Shown: positions 20,232 through 29,467, counted from the stretch's first letter. The stretch: DNA of 57,041 nt from Croceicoccus gelatinilyticus (GCF_018398395.1 NZ_JAHCBF010000012.1:1-57041), one strand, 5' to 3'. Notes: generated from the sequence alone by a model not told the origin. Numbers and translations are program-made.

Positions 20232-20861
20232 CTAACGCATGTCGGGGCCGTAGGTGCCCCCGTCCGCGCCTTCGCCGTCCGCCGCCTCGATCGCGGCGAG
20301 AACGGGGCTGTTGCGCCCGTCGCGCACGGCATAGTCGCGCGCGCTGCGGCCCGAATTGTCCGCCTTGTCGGGGTTGGCCCCGTTTTCGAGCAGGATCTTG
20401 GCCATGTCGGCATCGCGAAGGTGCGCAGCCAGCATCAGCGGGGTTTCGCCGGTGGAGTTCGTCTCGTCCACTTGCGCGCCGGCTTCGGCCAGTGCTTCCA
20501 TCCCTTCGATGAAGCGCAGCGATGCGGCGAGTTCGAGCGGGGTCACGCCCTTGTTGTCGCGGATATTGGGGTTCGCGCCCTTCTGCAGCAGGAACTTCAC
20601 CCATACCAGATCGCGGCGTTCCACCACGATGTGCAGCCCGCCTTCGCCGGTCGAGATATTGCGCGTGTTGACGATCGTGCTGCCCGGTTCGGACAGGTAT
20701 TCGGTAACCGCCTCACCGTCGCGCTTCTTCACCGCTTCCAAAAACTTGTAGCCATCGGAAAACTGCGCGGCAGCCGGGGCGGCGACGGCAAGACCAAGGC
20801 CTGCCATGGCCAGTGCGCCGGTCCGCATTATCGTGCGAAACAATTCAAGACCCTCTTTCAT
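20232..20861 (-). CDS. Exported ankyrin-repeat protein
   Basis: A 209-residue protein with a signal peptide (MKEGLELFRTIMRTGALAMA, cleavage near AAAQ) and about four ankyrin repeats, seen as LLQKGANPNIRDNKGVTPLELAASL, STGETPLMLAAHLRDADMAKILLENGANPDKADNSGRSARDYAV. The start at 20861 follows GGGGCTGG and the signal peptide; the same frame stays open for 300 codons further by chance. Probably periplasmic; the binding partner is unknown. Confidence 0.82.
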   Translation of the reverse strand: MKEGLELFRTIMRTGALAMAGLGLAVAAPAAAQFSDGYKFLEAVKKRDGEAVTEYLSEPGSTIVNTRNISTGEGGLHIVVERRDLVWVKFLLQKGANPNIRDNKGVTPLELAASLRFIEGMEALAEAGAQVDETNSTGETPLMLAAHLRDADMAKILLENGANPDKADNSGRSARDYAVRDGRNSPVLAAIEAADGEGADGGTYGPDMR

Positions 20862-20930
20862 CGTGTCCAGCCCCTGCGGTTCGACAATCCATCCAACCCA
20901 AGGCTCTTGCGTCCGGCCTCTTAGCAGGAC

Positions 20931-21563
20931 ATGAACCGCCCCGCCATGCCCCGATACAATATGACACGTTCGCTCCTTCGCGCCCTCCCGCTTGCCGCGG
21001 CAGCCCTGCTTGCCGCCTGCGGCCCGCAAGGCGGAAGCGCCCCCAAAATAGAGCCGCCGCTGGAAGGCGCGGCCATCGGCGGGGACTTTACCCTTGTCGG
21101 CAAGGACGGTGAGGCGGTCAGCTGGTCCGATTTCGACGGCCAGTGGCGCATCGTCTATTTCGGTTATACCTTCTGCCCCGATGTCTGCCCGGTCGATGCC
21201 GCGGCGATCGGACAGGGGTTGAGCGCTTTCGAGAAGGACAATCCCGAGCTTGGCGGCAATGTCACGCCGATCTTCATCACCGTGGACCCCGAACGAGACA
21301 CGCCCGAAGTGGTCGGGGAATTTGCGGCCAACTTCCACCCGCGCATGGTGGGCCTTACCGGTTCGCAGGACGTGATCGACGCGACGGCGAAGAAGTTCGT
21401 CGTCTATCACGAAAAGGGCGAGCCTTCCGAAGGCGGCGGGTATCTCGTCAATCACACCAACCAGACCGTGCTGTTCGACCCCGAAGGCGAGCCGGTGGCC
21501 CTGCTGCCGACCGACATGGGCGGGCCTGCCGTGGCCGAAGAACTGGCGAAATGGGTGAAGTGA
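20931..21563 (+). CDS. SCO1/SenC family copper chaperone
   Basis: A 210-residue lipoprotein (lipobox LLAAC) with a thioredoxin-like SCO domain. The copper ligands are visible: CPDVCP and a downstream His in [12 protein letters not shown] proteins deliver copper to the CuA centre of cytochrome c oxidase in the periplasm. The ATG at 20931 was kept; in-frame ATGs at 20946 and 20961 also leave an intact signal peptide. It overlaps the next gene by 13 bases. Confidence 0.9.
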   Translation: MNRPAMPRYNMTRSLLRALPLAAAALLAACGPQGGSAPKIEPPLEGAAIGGDFTLVGKDGEAVSWSDFDGQWRIVYFGYTFCPDVCPVDAAAIGQGLSAFEKDNPELGGNVTPIFITVDPERDTPEVVGEFAANFHPRMVGLTGSQDVIDATAKKFVVYHEKGEPSEGGGYLVNHTNQTVLFDPEGEPVALLPTDMGGPAVAEELAKWVK

Positions 21564-22021
21564 CACCTCCGTTCTGGGAACGTCCGCTGGACACGCTGGA
21601 CGGAACCGAATGGGAAGCGCTTTGCGACGGGTGCGGGCAGTGCTGCCTGCACAAGCTGGAAGATGCCGATACCGGCGAGATCTACGAAACCGATGTCGCC
21701 TGCACGCTGCTCGACGTGTGTACGGCGCGCTGCACCGACTATCCCAATCGCAAGGCCAAAGTGCCCGATTGCCTGCAACTGACACGCGAGACGGCCGGCA
21801 CGCTGCCGTGGCTGCCGGAAACCTGCGCCTATCGCCTGCGGGCAGAGGGCAAACCGCTATACGACTGGCACTACCTCATCAGCGGCAGCCGCGAGACGAT
21901 CATCGAGGCCGGCGTATCCGCGGCAGGCCGCGTCATCAGCGAGGATGAGGTGGACGCGATCGAGGACCATGTCCGGATCGAGGGCTTTGAGGCCATCCGC
22001 GTCGAGGACGACGAAGAATGA
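21551..22021 (+). CDS. YcgN/UPF0260 cysteine-cluster protein
   Basis: A 156-residue protein with the UPF0260 pattern: [32 protein letters not shown], then [19 protein letters not shown] and a C-terminal [13 protein letters not shown]. The eight clustered cysteines (the CGQCC family resembles the Fe-S/zinc CxxC(X)2CC proteins) suggest metal binding, but no function is established. The start overlaps the SCO gene; its stop overlaps the next gene by 4 bases (ATGA). Confidence 0.85.
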   Translation: MGEVTPPFWERPLDTLDGTEWEALCDGCGQCCLHKLEDADTGEIYETDVACTLLDVCTARCTDYPNRKAKVPDCLQLTRETAGTLPWLPETCAYRLRAEGKPLYDWHYLISGSRETIIEAGVSAAGRVISEDEVDAIEDHVRIEGFEAIRVEDDEE

Positions 22022-22782
22022 CCAACCGGGCGCGGCGCGGGCTGGAGGCCTTTCTGAAACGCAAGGCCGCGGTGCCGAGCGAGGACGCATCGACGCTAAC
22101 CCTGCGCGATGGCCGCGCGCTTACCCTGCGTATCCGCCGCCACCCTACCGCGCGCCGCCTGACCTTGCGGCTGGCGCCCGACGGCAGCGAGGCGCGGGTC
22201 TCGATCCCGCGCTGGGCCCCGTTCGGCGAGGGTCGCGCCTTTGCCACATCGCGCATCGACTGGCTGACCGCGCAGCTTGCCAAAGTGCCGCAACCCGAAG
22301 TGATCGGCGCAGGGTCTGCCCTGTCGTTTCGGGGCCGCGAGCTTGTCGTCACATGGCGCGCCGACCTGCCGCGCAGTCCCGCGATCGTCGGTGATGCGCT
22401 GCAACTTGGCGGACCTGCCGACAATGTCTCGCGCCGGGTGCAGCGCTGGCTTGAGGGCGAAGCCATCGCCCTCATGCGCGCCGATCTTGCCTATTACTGC
22501 GATGCCGCCGGCGTGGCCGCGCCCGACATCCGGTTGAGCCGCGCGCAACGCCGCTGGGGTTCGTGTTCGACAAGCGGGACGATCCGCGTGAACTGGCGGC
22601 TGGTCATGGCCCCCGACCACGTGCGCCGCTCGGTCGTCGCGCACGAGGTTGCGCACCTTGCCCACTTCGACCACTCGCCCGCGTTCCATGCCTTCCTAGC
22701 CTCGATCTACGAGCATGACATTGGTGCCGCCGACCGTTGGCTGAAGCGGCACGGCCGCTCGCTCCACGCGCCGTTCGGGTAA
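22018..22782 (+). CDS. YgjP-type M48 family metallopeptidase
   Basis: A 254-residue protein of the YgjP/DUF45 group, with the zinc motif [16 protein letters not shown] (HExxH plus the third ligand region) and the preceding [21 protein letters not shown]. Members are SprT/WSS1-like zinc peptidases of unclear substrate. It is translationally coupled to the YcgN gene. Confidence 0.85.
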   Translation: MTNRARRGLEAFLKRKAAVPSEDASTLTLRDGRALTLRIRRHPTARRLTLRLAPDGSEARVSIPRWAPFGEGRAFATSRIDWLTAQLAKVPQPEVIGAGSALSFRGRELVVTWRADLPRSPAIVGDALQLGGPADNVSRRVQRWLEGEAIALMRADLAYYCDAAGVAAPDIRLSRAQRRWGSCSTSGTIRVNWRLVMAPDHVRRSVVAHEVAHLAHFDHSPAFHAFLASIYEHDIGAADRWLKRHGRSLHAPFG

Positions 22783-22822
22783 TTAGTGGCACATTCAGGC
22801 AGAAACCCTTATTGAGCCCGCA

Positions 22823-23290
22823 ATGGCCCAGACATCTGCCTTTTCCCGTTTCTTTTCGCTGTTCAACCCGGTGCGCGCCATCCGCGACTTCAAGGAAGTC
22901 TGGATGCAGGAGAACCCGTACCGCTGGCGCGTCGCGCTGGTCGCCCTGGTGGCAACGGTTTCGATCTTCTCGATCATGTTCCAGGAAGAACACCGCATCG
23001 AACCGCGCGCGCCGGAAATCACGTGGATCTCCACGCTCGACGAAACCCGCACGGACGAGGAGATCATGGCCTCGAACATCGCGAACCAGGAAGAGCAGGA
23101 CCGCCTGAGGGCAGAGCGCGAGCAGTTGGAAGCCGAAAAGCGCGAAATCTACGAAGCGATCGGGCGCGCATCGGGCATCGACGTAGAGGCCGCCCGCGCC
23201 GAGGGCGAGGCCGAACGCGCCGCGCAAGCCAAGGCCGAGGAAGAAGCCCGCCAGCGCGCGCTTGCCGAAATCGAGGCCCGCCAGAATTGA
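22823..23290 (+). CDS. Single-pass membrane protein with coiled coil
   Basis: A 155-residue protein I do not recognise by name. It has a basic N-terminus (FSRFFSLFNPVRAIRDFKEVW), one transmembrane segment (about residues 35-55, WRVALVALVATVSIFSIMF), then a long Glu/Ala/Arg-rich coiled coil to the C-terminus (EEQDRLRAEREQLEAEKREIYEA). Its stop overlaps the ribD start (TTGA), so it belongs to that operon. An envelope-spanning scaffold or adaptor is conceivable, without evidence. Confidence 0.65.
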   Translation: MAQTSAFSRFFSLFNPVRAIRDFKEVWMQENPYRWRVALVALVATVSIFSIMFQEEHRIEPRAPEITWISTLDETRTDEEIMASNIANQEEQDRLRAEREQLEAEKREIYEAIGRASGIDVEAARAEGEAERAAQAKAEEEARQRALAEIEARQN

Positions 23291-24270
23291 GCAAGGCGCG
23301 GGCTTCTGGCGGCGACTTGCGCTGGCTGTCCGCCGCCGCGTGCCTTGCCGAGCGTGGCCGCCCGCTTTCCCGCCCCAATCCTGCCGTTGGTTGTATCCTT
23401 GTAAAGGACGACCGCGTGATCGCGCGCGGCTGGACCCAGCCGGGCGGTCGCCCCCATGCCGAGGCGATGGCGCTGGCCGCCGCTGGCGCCATGGCGAAAG
23501 GCGCGACGGCCTATGTCACGCTGGAACCTTGTGCCCATGACAGCGCGCGCGGCCCATGCTGCGCGGGCTTGCTGGCGGGTGCGGGCGTCGCCAAAGTCGT
23601 CGTCGGCGCGAACGACCCCGACCCGCGCACGGCAGGCAGCGGCAATGCCATGCTGCGCGGTGCCGGTATTACCGTGGTCGAGGTGGAGCATGAGGGATGC
23701 GCCGCATCGCTGGCCGGATACCTGACGCGCTCGGCGCTGGGCCGGCCTTTCGTGACGCTGAAACTCGCGCTCTCGCTCGACGGCTGCATCGCACTGGCTA
23801 GTGGGGAGAGCCAGTGGATCACCGGAACCGCCGCAAGGGCGCACACCCATCTCGAACGGGCGCGGCATGACGCCATCCTTGTCGGGGGCGGTACGCTGCG
23901 CGCGGACAATCCGCGCCTCGACGTACGGCTGCCCGGGCTTGAGGCGCGCAGCCCCGACCGCTGGGTGCTGACGCGCGGCGATGCGCCCGACGGGTGGCAG
24001 GCGCTGCGCGATCCGGCGGACCTGTCGGCGCTTGCCCCTGCGCAGTATCTTTTTGTCGAAGGCGGGGCGCATACCGCCGCCGCTTTCCTTGCCGCCGATG
24101 CGGTCGATCGCCTGCTGGTCTATCGCGCGCCGATCGTGGTCGGCGGGGGCCGAGCGGGGGTTGCGGACATCGGGCTCGGCTCGCTCTCCGATGCCCATGG
24201 CCGCTGGCGGCAGGTGGACCGGCGCACGCTCGGCACCGACACGCTGGAAGTCTACGCCCGCACCCGCTAG
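23287..24270 (+). CDS. ribD: RibD, deaminase/reductase of riboflavin synthesis
   Basis: A 327-residue bifunctional enzyme for steps 2 and 3 of riboflavin synthesis. The N-terminal zinc deaminase has NPAVGCILV, the catalytic HAEAMAL and EPCAHDSARGPCC; the C-terminal NADPH reductase has KLALSLDGCIA, ILVGGGTLRADNPRL and VEGGAHTAAAFL. No ATG is available in the right place, so I chose TTG 23287, which overlaps the preceding stop codon (TTGA). Confidence 0.88.
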   Translation: MSKARASGGDLRWLSAAACLAERGRPLSRPNPAVGCILVKDDRVIARGWTQPGGRPHAEAMALAAAGAMAKGATAYVTLEPCAHDSARGPCCAGLLAGAGVAKVVVGANDPDPRTAGSGNAMLRGAGITVVEVEHEGCAASLAGYLTRSALGRPFVTLKLALSLDGCIALASGESQWITGTAARAHTHLERARHDAILVGGGTLRADNPRLDVRLPGLEARSPDRWVLTRGDAPDGWQALRDPADLSALAPAQYLFVEGGAHTAAAFLAADAVDRLLVYRAPIVVGGGRAGVADIGLGSLSDAHGRWRQVDRRTLGTDTLEVYARTR

Positions 24271-24279
24271 CAGGGCGTC

Positions 24280-24903
24280 ATGTTCACCGGAATCGTCACT
24301 GCCCTCGGCACCGTCACGTCCGTCGCCCGTACCGGCGACACGCGCCTCACCATCGCTTGCCCGTTCGATCCGGCAAAGATCGCCATCGGCGCATCGATCG
24401 CCTGTTCGGGCGTGTGCCTGACGGTCGTGGAGCGTGGCGGGCAGGCAGGCGATGCCTGGTTCGCGGTCGACGTTTCGGACGAGACGATCAGCAAGACCGC
24501 GCCGCAGCAGTGGACCGACGGGGCGACGGTGAACCTCGAACCCGCGCTGAAGCTTGGTGACGAACTGGGCGGGCATATCGTCACCGGCCACGTCGATGCC
24601 GTGGGCCGCGTCGCCGTGCTGGAAGAACGCGGCGGATCGCTACACATCGAAATCGACGCGCCTGCCGCCATCGCGGCCTATATCGCCACCAAGGGTTCGA
24701 TCACCGTCGACGGCGTTTCGCTGACGGTGAACGCGGTCGAGGACCTTGCCGACGGATCGGCGCGCTTCTCGCTCAACATCATCCCGCACACCGCCGAAGT
24801 GACGACGCTGGGCGGTCTGAAGCAGGGCACTGCCGTCAATCTGGAGATCGACGTGCTTGCCCGTTACCTCAAGCGGATGAACGACCTGCGCGGCACGGCT
24901 TAA
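24280..24903 (+). CDS. ribE: RibE, riboflavin synthase alpha subunit
   Basis: A 207-residue enzyme with two lumazine-binding repeats: MFTGIVTALGTV and CSGVCLTV in the first, HIVTGHVDAVGRV and SITVDGVSLTVN in the second. It makes riboflavin from two molecules of 6,7-dimethyl-8-ribityllumazine. It is 9 bp after ribD and ends exactly next to a convergent GNAT gene. Confidence 0.95.
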   Translation: MFTGIVTALGTVTSVARTGDTRLTIACPFDPAKIAIGASIACSGVCLTVVERGGQAGDAWFAVDVSDETISKTAPQQWTDGATVNLEPALKLGDELGGHIVTGHVDAVGRVAVLEERGGSLHIEIDAPAAIAAYIATKGSITVDGVSLTVNAVEDLADGSARFSLNIIPHTAEVTTLGGLKQGTAVNLEIDVLARYLKRMNDLRGTA

Positions 24904-25419
24904 TTACGGACGCCTGATCTCGTAACGCATGATCCGTACCACGCCGGTCGGCGTATCGCGCACGTCGACTTCGCCGGTTGGCTGCGCGCCGATGCCGGCC
25001 ATGGCGCGGCGCGACCGGTGGTTTTCCTCGCCGACGCTGAAGAACACGCAGGCCACGCTCTGGAATGCATGGTCCAGCATCAGCCGCTTCATCTCGCGGT
25101 TCGCGCCGGTGCGCCAATAGTCGCGCGACAGGAAGGTCCAGCCGATCTCGACCGAGCCGCCGCCTGCTTCGTCATGGCTCTGAAAGCGCGAAGACCCGAT
25201 CAGCGCGCCCGTCCGCGCATCGTGGACGGCAAGCGCCCCGCCCCTGGCGAGCGCGTCATCGAAGAACTCGGAAAAGACGTCGGGCTTCCAGCGATCGTGC
25301 GCCGGATGCTGCGCCCAGACCAGCGGATCGGACGCGATGGCGAAAAGCGCACCGCGGTCCGTTTCCTGCAGAGGCCGCAGGCGGACCAGCGCGCCGCTTA
25401 ATGTCGGCTGCCGGTCCAT
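24904..25419 (-). CDS. RimJ/RimL-type GNAT acetyltransferase
   Basis: A 171-residue GNAT of the ribosomal-protein N-acetyltransferase-like group: MDRQPTLSGALVRLRPLQETD, IGSSRFQSHDEAGGGSVEIGWTFLSRDYWRTGANREMKRLMLDHAF, then the C-terminal FFSVGEENHRSRRAMAGIGA. The substrate is unknown; a ribosomal target is not implied by the group name. Its stop directly abuts the ribE stop. Confidence 0.82.
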   Translation of the reverse strand: MDRQPTLSGALVRLRPLQETDRGALFAIASDPLVWAQHPAHDRWKPDVFSEFFDDALARGGALAVHDARTGALIGSSRFQSHDEAGGGSVEIGWTFLSRDYWRTGANREMKRLMLDHAFQSVACVFFSVGEENHRSRRAMAGIGAQPTGEVDVRDTPTGVVRIMRYEIRRP

Positions 25420-25434
25420 GCCTGCCTGCCGGTC

Positions 25435-26604
25435 TCAGGCGCTGACTTCGGCCACTGCGGCGATGAACTTGTCGATGTTGCCCATCGTCAGGCCCGCCAC
25501 GTTGATGCGGCCCGAACCCGCCATATAGATCGCGTGATCGTCACGCAGCGACTGGATCTGCTCCTTCGACAGCGGAAGCATCGCGAAGAGGCCGTTCTGC
25601 GTGCCGTAAGGCGTCATGTCGACGCTGCCCGCTGTGCCGGCGGCGGCCAGCTTGTCGCGGACCTGGCGCATGCGGGTGCGCATCTGGTCAAGCTCGTCCA
25701 GCCACTGCGCCGTCAGCGCCTCGTCCTCGAGGATCACGCGAACCGCAGCCGCGCCGTGATCGGGCGGCATCGACCAGTTCGCACGGGCGAGCGACGCGCC
25801 GTTCGACATGATCGCGGGCATCGCGTCCTTGTCGGCCATGACGTAAACCGCGCCGACACGATCACGATAGAGGCCGAAGTTCTTGTCGCACGAATAGGCC
25901 AGCAGCGCCTCGGGCACCGCGTTCATCACGATGCGAACGCCCTGTGCGTCTTCCTCCATCCCGTAGCCAAGGCCCTGATAGGCAAGATCGAGGATCGGCA
26001 GCAGGCCCTTGTCCTTCAGCAGTGCGGCGATCTCTTCCCACTGCGCATCGGTGTAATCGATGCCGGTCGGGTTGTGGCAGCAGCCGTGCAGCAGGATCGC
26101 ATCGTTCGGGCCAGCTGCGGCAATCGCCGCCTTCAGCGCGTCCATATCGACAACGCCGCCCGCCGCGTGGTTGAAGCCCACGGTGTCGAGGTCGAGATCC
26201 TTCATGATCTGCGCGTGGTTGGGCCAGCTGGGCGTGCCCATGATGACGCGCTGGATGCCCGCCTTCTTCGCAAGGCCGACGGCAAGGCGCACGCCGCCGG
26301 TGCCGCCCGGGGTCTGCATCCCGTCGATCTGGTCGATCTTGGCAAAGCCTTCGCCGAAGATGAACGGCTTCAATGCATCGACGAAGCCCATGTCGCCTTC
26401 GGGGCCGAGGTAGGCCTTGGAATCCTGCGTCTCGAGCAGTTTCTTCTCCGCACCCTTGATCGCGCCGAAGACCGGGGTCGCGCCCTCGTCGGTGCGGTAC
26501 ACGCCGACGCCAAGGTCGATCTTGTCCGAACGCTCGTCGGCGGCATAGAGCTTGATCAGCGCGAGCAGCGCATCGGCGGGCTGGGCGGGAAGGTTAGCGA
26601 GCAT
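25435..26604 (-). CDS. Aromatic/aspartate amino acid aminotransferase
   Basis: A 389-residue class I aminotransferase of the TyrB/AspC group. The PLP lysine lies in YSCDKNFGLYRDRVG near residue 241, with the upstream HGCCHNPTGID and LDLAYQGLGYG, and a C-terminal Arg in GSGRINVAGLT that binds the substrate carboxylate. It should interconvert aspartate, tyrosine or phenylalanine with 2-oxo acids; the preferred substrate cannot be read off. Confidence 0.9.
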   Translation of the reverse strand: MLANLPAQPADALLALIKLYAADERSDKIDLGVGVYRTDEGATPVFGAIKGAEKKLLETQDSKAYLGPEGDMGFVDALKPFIFGEGFAKIDQIDGMQTPGGTGGVRLAVGLAKKAGIQRVIMGTPSWPNHAQIMKDLDLDTVGFNHAAGGVVDMDALKAAIAAAGPNDAILLHGCCHNPTGIDYTDAQWEEIAALLKDKGLLPILDLAYQGLGYGMEEDAQGVRIVMNAVPEALLAYSCDKNFGLYRDRVGAVYVMADKDAMPAIMSNGASLARANWSMPPDHGAAAVRVILEDEALTAQWLDELDQMRTRMRQVRDKLAAAGTAGSVDMTPYGTQNGLFAMLPLSKEQIQSLRDDHAIYMAGSGRINVAGLTMGNIDKFIAAVAEVSA

Positions 26605-26750
26605 CGTGTGTCGTCCTGCTGTGATCGCGCCGCGCGTCGCTCCATTAAAGGAGTCGCGGCGCGCGCTCCATGCCCACGCAGGCGCGCGGGGGCAAGCCCC
26701 GGAGAGGTCTTACTGGTGCTATTGGCAGGAAAACGTAGCGGCGGGCGCTA

Positions 26751-27611
26751 TCAGAACGGCAGCCAGCGCTGCTTTTCCGAGAACTTCATGTAGCCCGCGT
26801 TGACTCCAAGCCGCAGGCCCGCGCCGACGCGGATCGGGATCAGCACGACATCGCCCTTGCGCATGTAGCTCGCGTTGAAACCGCCGACGAGATAGGCCTG
26901 ACCTTCACCGGCGGGGTAACGCTCGTACAGCTCCTGCGAATCCCACAGGTTGTAGACCAGCACGAAAGTCGAACCGGCATTGGCGCCGGCATCAAAACCG
27001 ATCGACGGGCCGGTCCAGTAGACCTTGCGCTCGCCCTCGACCTTGTGATGCAGCGTGCCCGAACCGTAACGCACGCCGATACCGATCGCGCCGCCCGCCT
27101 CGCGCCCGACGATATAGGCGTTGGGCTGGCCCTGCTTTTTCAGAATGTCGCGGATCAGGCCGGCAAGCCCTTCGGCGCCCTTGCCGAACACGCCTTCGGC
27201 CGCGCCGATCAGGTCGTCTTCCTGATAAGTCTGGCTGTTTTCAGCCGTCTGTACCGGCGCTGTGGGCTGTGCGGGTGTGGCCGGATACTGGCTCGGCACA
27301 GGCGACGGGCCGGGGGCAACCGGCTCCTCGTACGGATCACTGGGATTGACGGGATAACTGTCGGTCGCTGCCGGAGCCTCGGCACCATAAGCGCTGGCAT
27401 AGGGATCGCCGCTTACGGGCGGCAGTTCCGCGCTTTCGGCAGAGCCGGGAACAGGGGCGGCACTTGCGCCCCCAGCAAGATCGCCGTCGATGGCGGTATC
27501 GGGATCGATCGTCTGCATCTGCGCGCTCGCCGGATGGGCGGAAAGGCCCGCCATGGCCGCAAGCGCGACGGCCCAGCCGAAACCGCGAGTGGATTTGGAG
27601 ATGCGCGTCAT
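26751..27611 (-). CDS. eipA: EipA-like envelope integrity protein (DUF1134)
   Basis: A 286-residue exported protein. A signal peptide (cleavage near ASAQM) is followed by a Pro/Ala-rich, low-complexity linker to about residue 140 and then the DUF1134 domain (EDDLIGAAEGVFGKGAEGLAGLIRDILKKQGQPNAYIVG, VYWTGPSIGFDAGANAGSTFVLVYNL, ending AGYMKFSEKQRWLPF). In Brucella the DUF1134 protein EipA is a periplasmic beta-sandwich needed for envelope integrity; the same role here is inferred. ATG 27611 follows GGGAAAGA. Confidence 0.85.
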   Translation of the reverse strand: MTRISKSTRGFGWAVALAAMAGLSAHPASAQMQTIDPDTAIDGDLAGGASAAPVPGSAESAELPPVSGDPYASAYGAEAPAATDSYPVNPSDPYEEPVAPGPSPVPSQYPATPAQPTAPVQTAENSQTYQEDDLIGAAEGVFGKGAEGLAGLIRDILKKQGQPNAYIVGREAGGAIGIGVRYGSGTLHHKVEGERKVYWTGPSIGFDAGANAGSTFVLVYNLWDSQELYERYPAGEGQAYLVGGFNASYMRKGDVVLIPIRVGAGLRLGVNAGYMKFSEKQRWLPF

Positions 27612-27730
27612 GGTCTTTCCCTGTCCGTTTGTTCTTGCCGCGTGCCGCGTTACGGCCATCGGGCGCGCGGCAAGATATGCCCCTTCGGGCCTTGGCTTGA
27701 ATCCACTGAAAGGCTTCGGGCAATGAATGG

Positions 27731-27763
27731 GCGGTGAATCGAATCGAATGTGCGGTGAATCGA
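27731..27763. repeat. 12-bp direct repeat in helical phase
   Basis: GCGGTGAATCGA occurs at 27731-27742 and 27752-27763, start to start 21 bp apart, i.e. two helical turns. It lies between eipA (leftward) and the tRNA-Ser promoter (rightward), so it could be a tandem activator site for either. The remaining gap 27612-27885 holds only the tRNA promoter. Confidence 0.35.
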
Positions 27764-27814
27764 GTCCGCAGGTCGCCGGATCGCCGATGAATTTCACCAA
27801 ATGCGATACGCCCC

Positions 27815-27843
27815 TTGATGGCCCCGATTGCCCCCGCTATAGG
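27815..27843 (+). promoter_or_regulatory. Probable promoter of tRNA-Ser
   Basis: TTGATG (27815-27820) and TATAGG (27838-27843) are separated by exactly 17 bases and sit about 43 bp upstream of the mature tRNA, a normal distance for a stable RNA promoter. Confidence 0.5.
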
Positions 27844-27885
27844 CCGCGCTTCAGCGCCGGGGCCAAGGCCCCAATCAGCGCATGC

Positions 27886-27977
27886 GGAGACGTGGGTGAG
27901 TGGCTGAAACCAGCTCCCTGCTAAGGAGCCATACCTCTATCGGGGTATCGAGGGTTCGAATCCCTCCGTCTCCGCCA
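27886..27977 (+). tRNA. tRNA-Ser (anticodon GCT)
   Basis: A full cloverleaf: acceptor stem GGAGACG pairs with CGTCTCC, with discriminator G and an encoded CCA. The anticodon arm is GCTCC-CTGCTAA-GGAGC, with anticodon GCT. The long variable arm is typical of serine tRNAs, and the T arm contains GGTTCGAATCC. It is 92 bases including CCA. Its 3' end is the integration target of the mobile elements that follow; the gene itself is intact. Confidence 0.97.
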
Positions 27978-27980
27978 CCT
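27963..27980 (+). repeat. att site (left), 18-bp tRNA 3' end
   Basis: CCTCCGTCTCCGCCACCT spans the tRNA-Ser T stem/acceptor end, CCA and three bases beyond. It is identical to 45915-45932. The bases before and after the 18 differ, which sets the repeat limits. Such a tRNA-derived core is the usual target of P4-type integrases. Confidence 0.85.
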
Positions 27981-28016
27981 ATACCATCCCAAGAGATCCC
28001 AGAAAGTCCCTGAAGG

Positions 28017-28036
28017 CCGCAGAATTCTGCGGTTTT
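28017..28036 (+). terminator. Intrinsic terminator at left end of element 1
   Basis: CCGCAGAATTCTGCGG (28017-28032) is a perfect 16-bp palindrome followed by TTTT. It is 37 bp inside the element, so it would end the tRNA-Ser transcript, replacing the terminator that integration displaced, and shield the integrase from read-through. An analogous hairpin is at the same distance inside element 2. Confidence 0.65.
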
Positions 28037-28137
28037 CCGGACTTGCATCGGAATCTCTAGTTCTTATTTTGTTCTAACCCTTCCCACACTTTCTACCCAC
28101 CATTGTGGGAGCAGATGTGGGAAGAGAACCAGGATGG

Positions 28138-29292
28138 ATGGCTATGAGAAAACTTTCCGCTGCTCAGATTCGAGCTCTCACTAAACCGGGCCGCTACATG
28201 GATGGCGATGGCCTATCGCTGCTGCTCACCGCCCCAAAAAAGGGGTATTGGGTGCTGCGCGCGACCATAAACGGGCGCCGAAGGGACATCGGCCTAGGGC
28301 CACTAGACTTAGTTACGTTGGCTGAAGCCCGCGAACTCGCGATCGACATGCGCCGCGATATTCAGCGAGGCATTGATCCGATCGAAGAGCGCAAGCGCCA
28401 GAAAATCGAAATCCTCACGTTCAAGGCCGCTGCCGAGAAGGTCCACTCCGAGCAAAAGGCGGCCTGGAAAAACGGGAAGCATCAGGATCAGTGGATCAAT
28501 ACACTCGAAACCTATGCTTTTCCCAAGCTCGGCGACCGGCTCGTAAATGACATCGAGGGCCCACTCATCCGAGAAGTGCTCCTCGACATCTGGCTGGAAA
28601 AGCCAGAGACAGCTCGCCGCGTAAAGCAACGGATCGGCGTTGTGCTCGATTGGGCCTACGCAAACGGAATGCGCGCGACCGAAGCGCCGATGCGCTCGCT
28701 GAGTCGTGCGCTGCCACGGCAGCCCAAGCAGGACGGCCATTTCGCTGCGATGCCCTATGAGGATGTCCCAACTTTTTTGAAGCATCTGCACAAGCGAACG
28801 AGTCTCGCACGGCTCGGACTTGAGTTCCTTATCCTGACTGCCTCTCGATCGGGCGAAGTGCGGGGTGCTAAATCGGCGGAGATCAATCTGGACGCAAAAC
28901 TCTGGACTGTCCCCGCGGAGCGGATGAAGGTCGGCAAGGAACATGTGGTCCCGCTGACCGAGGCCGCAATCGACGTGCTGGAACGTGCCAGACCTTACTA
29001 CGCTGAATGCAGCGATCTGGTCTTCCCCGGTCGCAACGTCTTGCGCCCGATGTCCGACATGACGCTGCTCAAGATCCTGCGTTACGCCAAGCTGCCCTTC
29101 ACCGTTCACGGCTTTCGATCTGCGTTCCGAGATTGGGCAGCAGAGAAGACCAGCTATCCCGGCGAGGTGGCGGAAGCGGCACTAGCCCATACAGTCAGCA
29201 ACAAAGTGGAGGCCGCCTATCGGCGTACCAACTATCTGGACAAGCGGCGAGAGCTGATGCGCGAGTGGTCAGATTTCTGCCTTGGAAGATAA
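28138..29292 (+). CDS. P4-type tyrosine integrase of element 1
   Basis: A 384-residue tyrosine recombinase with an N-terminal arm-binding DUF4102-like domain (KPGRYMDGDGLSLLLT) and a C-terminal catalytic domain. Visible active-site residues are Arg237 (ASRSGEVRG), His324 and Arg327 (HGFR), His351 (LAHTVSNK) and nucleophile Tyr361 (AAYRR). I chose ATG 28138 for its placement after CCAGG; the frame is open to 28105. It lies 160 bp from the tRNA it targets, reading away from it, the standard layout for tRNA-integrated islands. The leader contains paired TGTGGGA-like repeats. Confidence 0.93.
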   Translation: MAMRKLSAAQIRALTKPGRYMDGDGLSLLLTAPKKGYWVLRATINGRRRDIGLGPLDLVTLAEARELAIDMRRDIQRGIDPIEERKRQKIEILTFKAAAEKVHSEQKAAWKNGKHQDQWINTLETYAFPKLGDRLVNDIEGPLIREVLLDIWLEKPETARRVKQRIGVVLDWAYANGMRATEAPMRSLSRALPRQPKQDGHFAAMPYEDVPTFLKHLHKRTSLARLGLEFLILTASRSGEVRGAKSAEINLDAKLWTVPAERMKVGKEHVVPLTEAAIDVLERARPYYAECSDLVFPGRNVLRPMSDMTLLKILRYAKLPFTVHGFRSAFRDWAAEKTSYPGEVAEAALAHTVSNKVEAAYRRTNYLDKRRELMREWSDFCLGR

Positions 29293-29467
29293 AGAAGCGC
29301 TCTGGTGGGCACGACGGCTTTGCGCCCTCGTATCCGCCATCAGAGGGCTTCCTTCCGTCTCCCGAAAGCGGTCAGCTGTGGTCGGCGAGACAATCGAACA
29401 TGCTCGCAGTCTCGCCGCGAAATTCCAACACGGCACAGCGGCATGAAGTCGCTGACTGCACTGTGGT

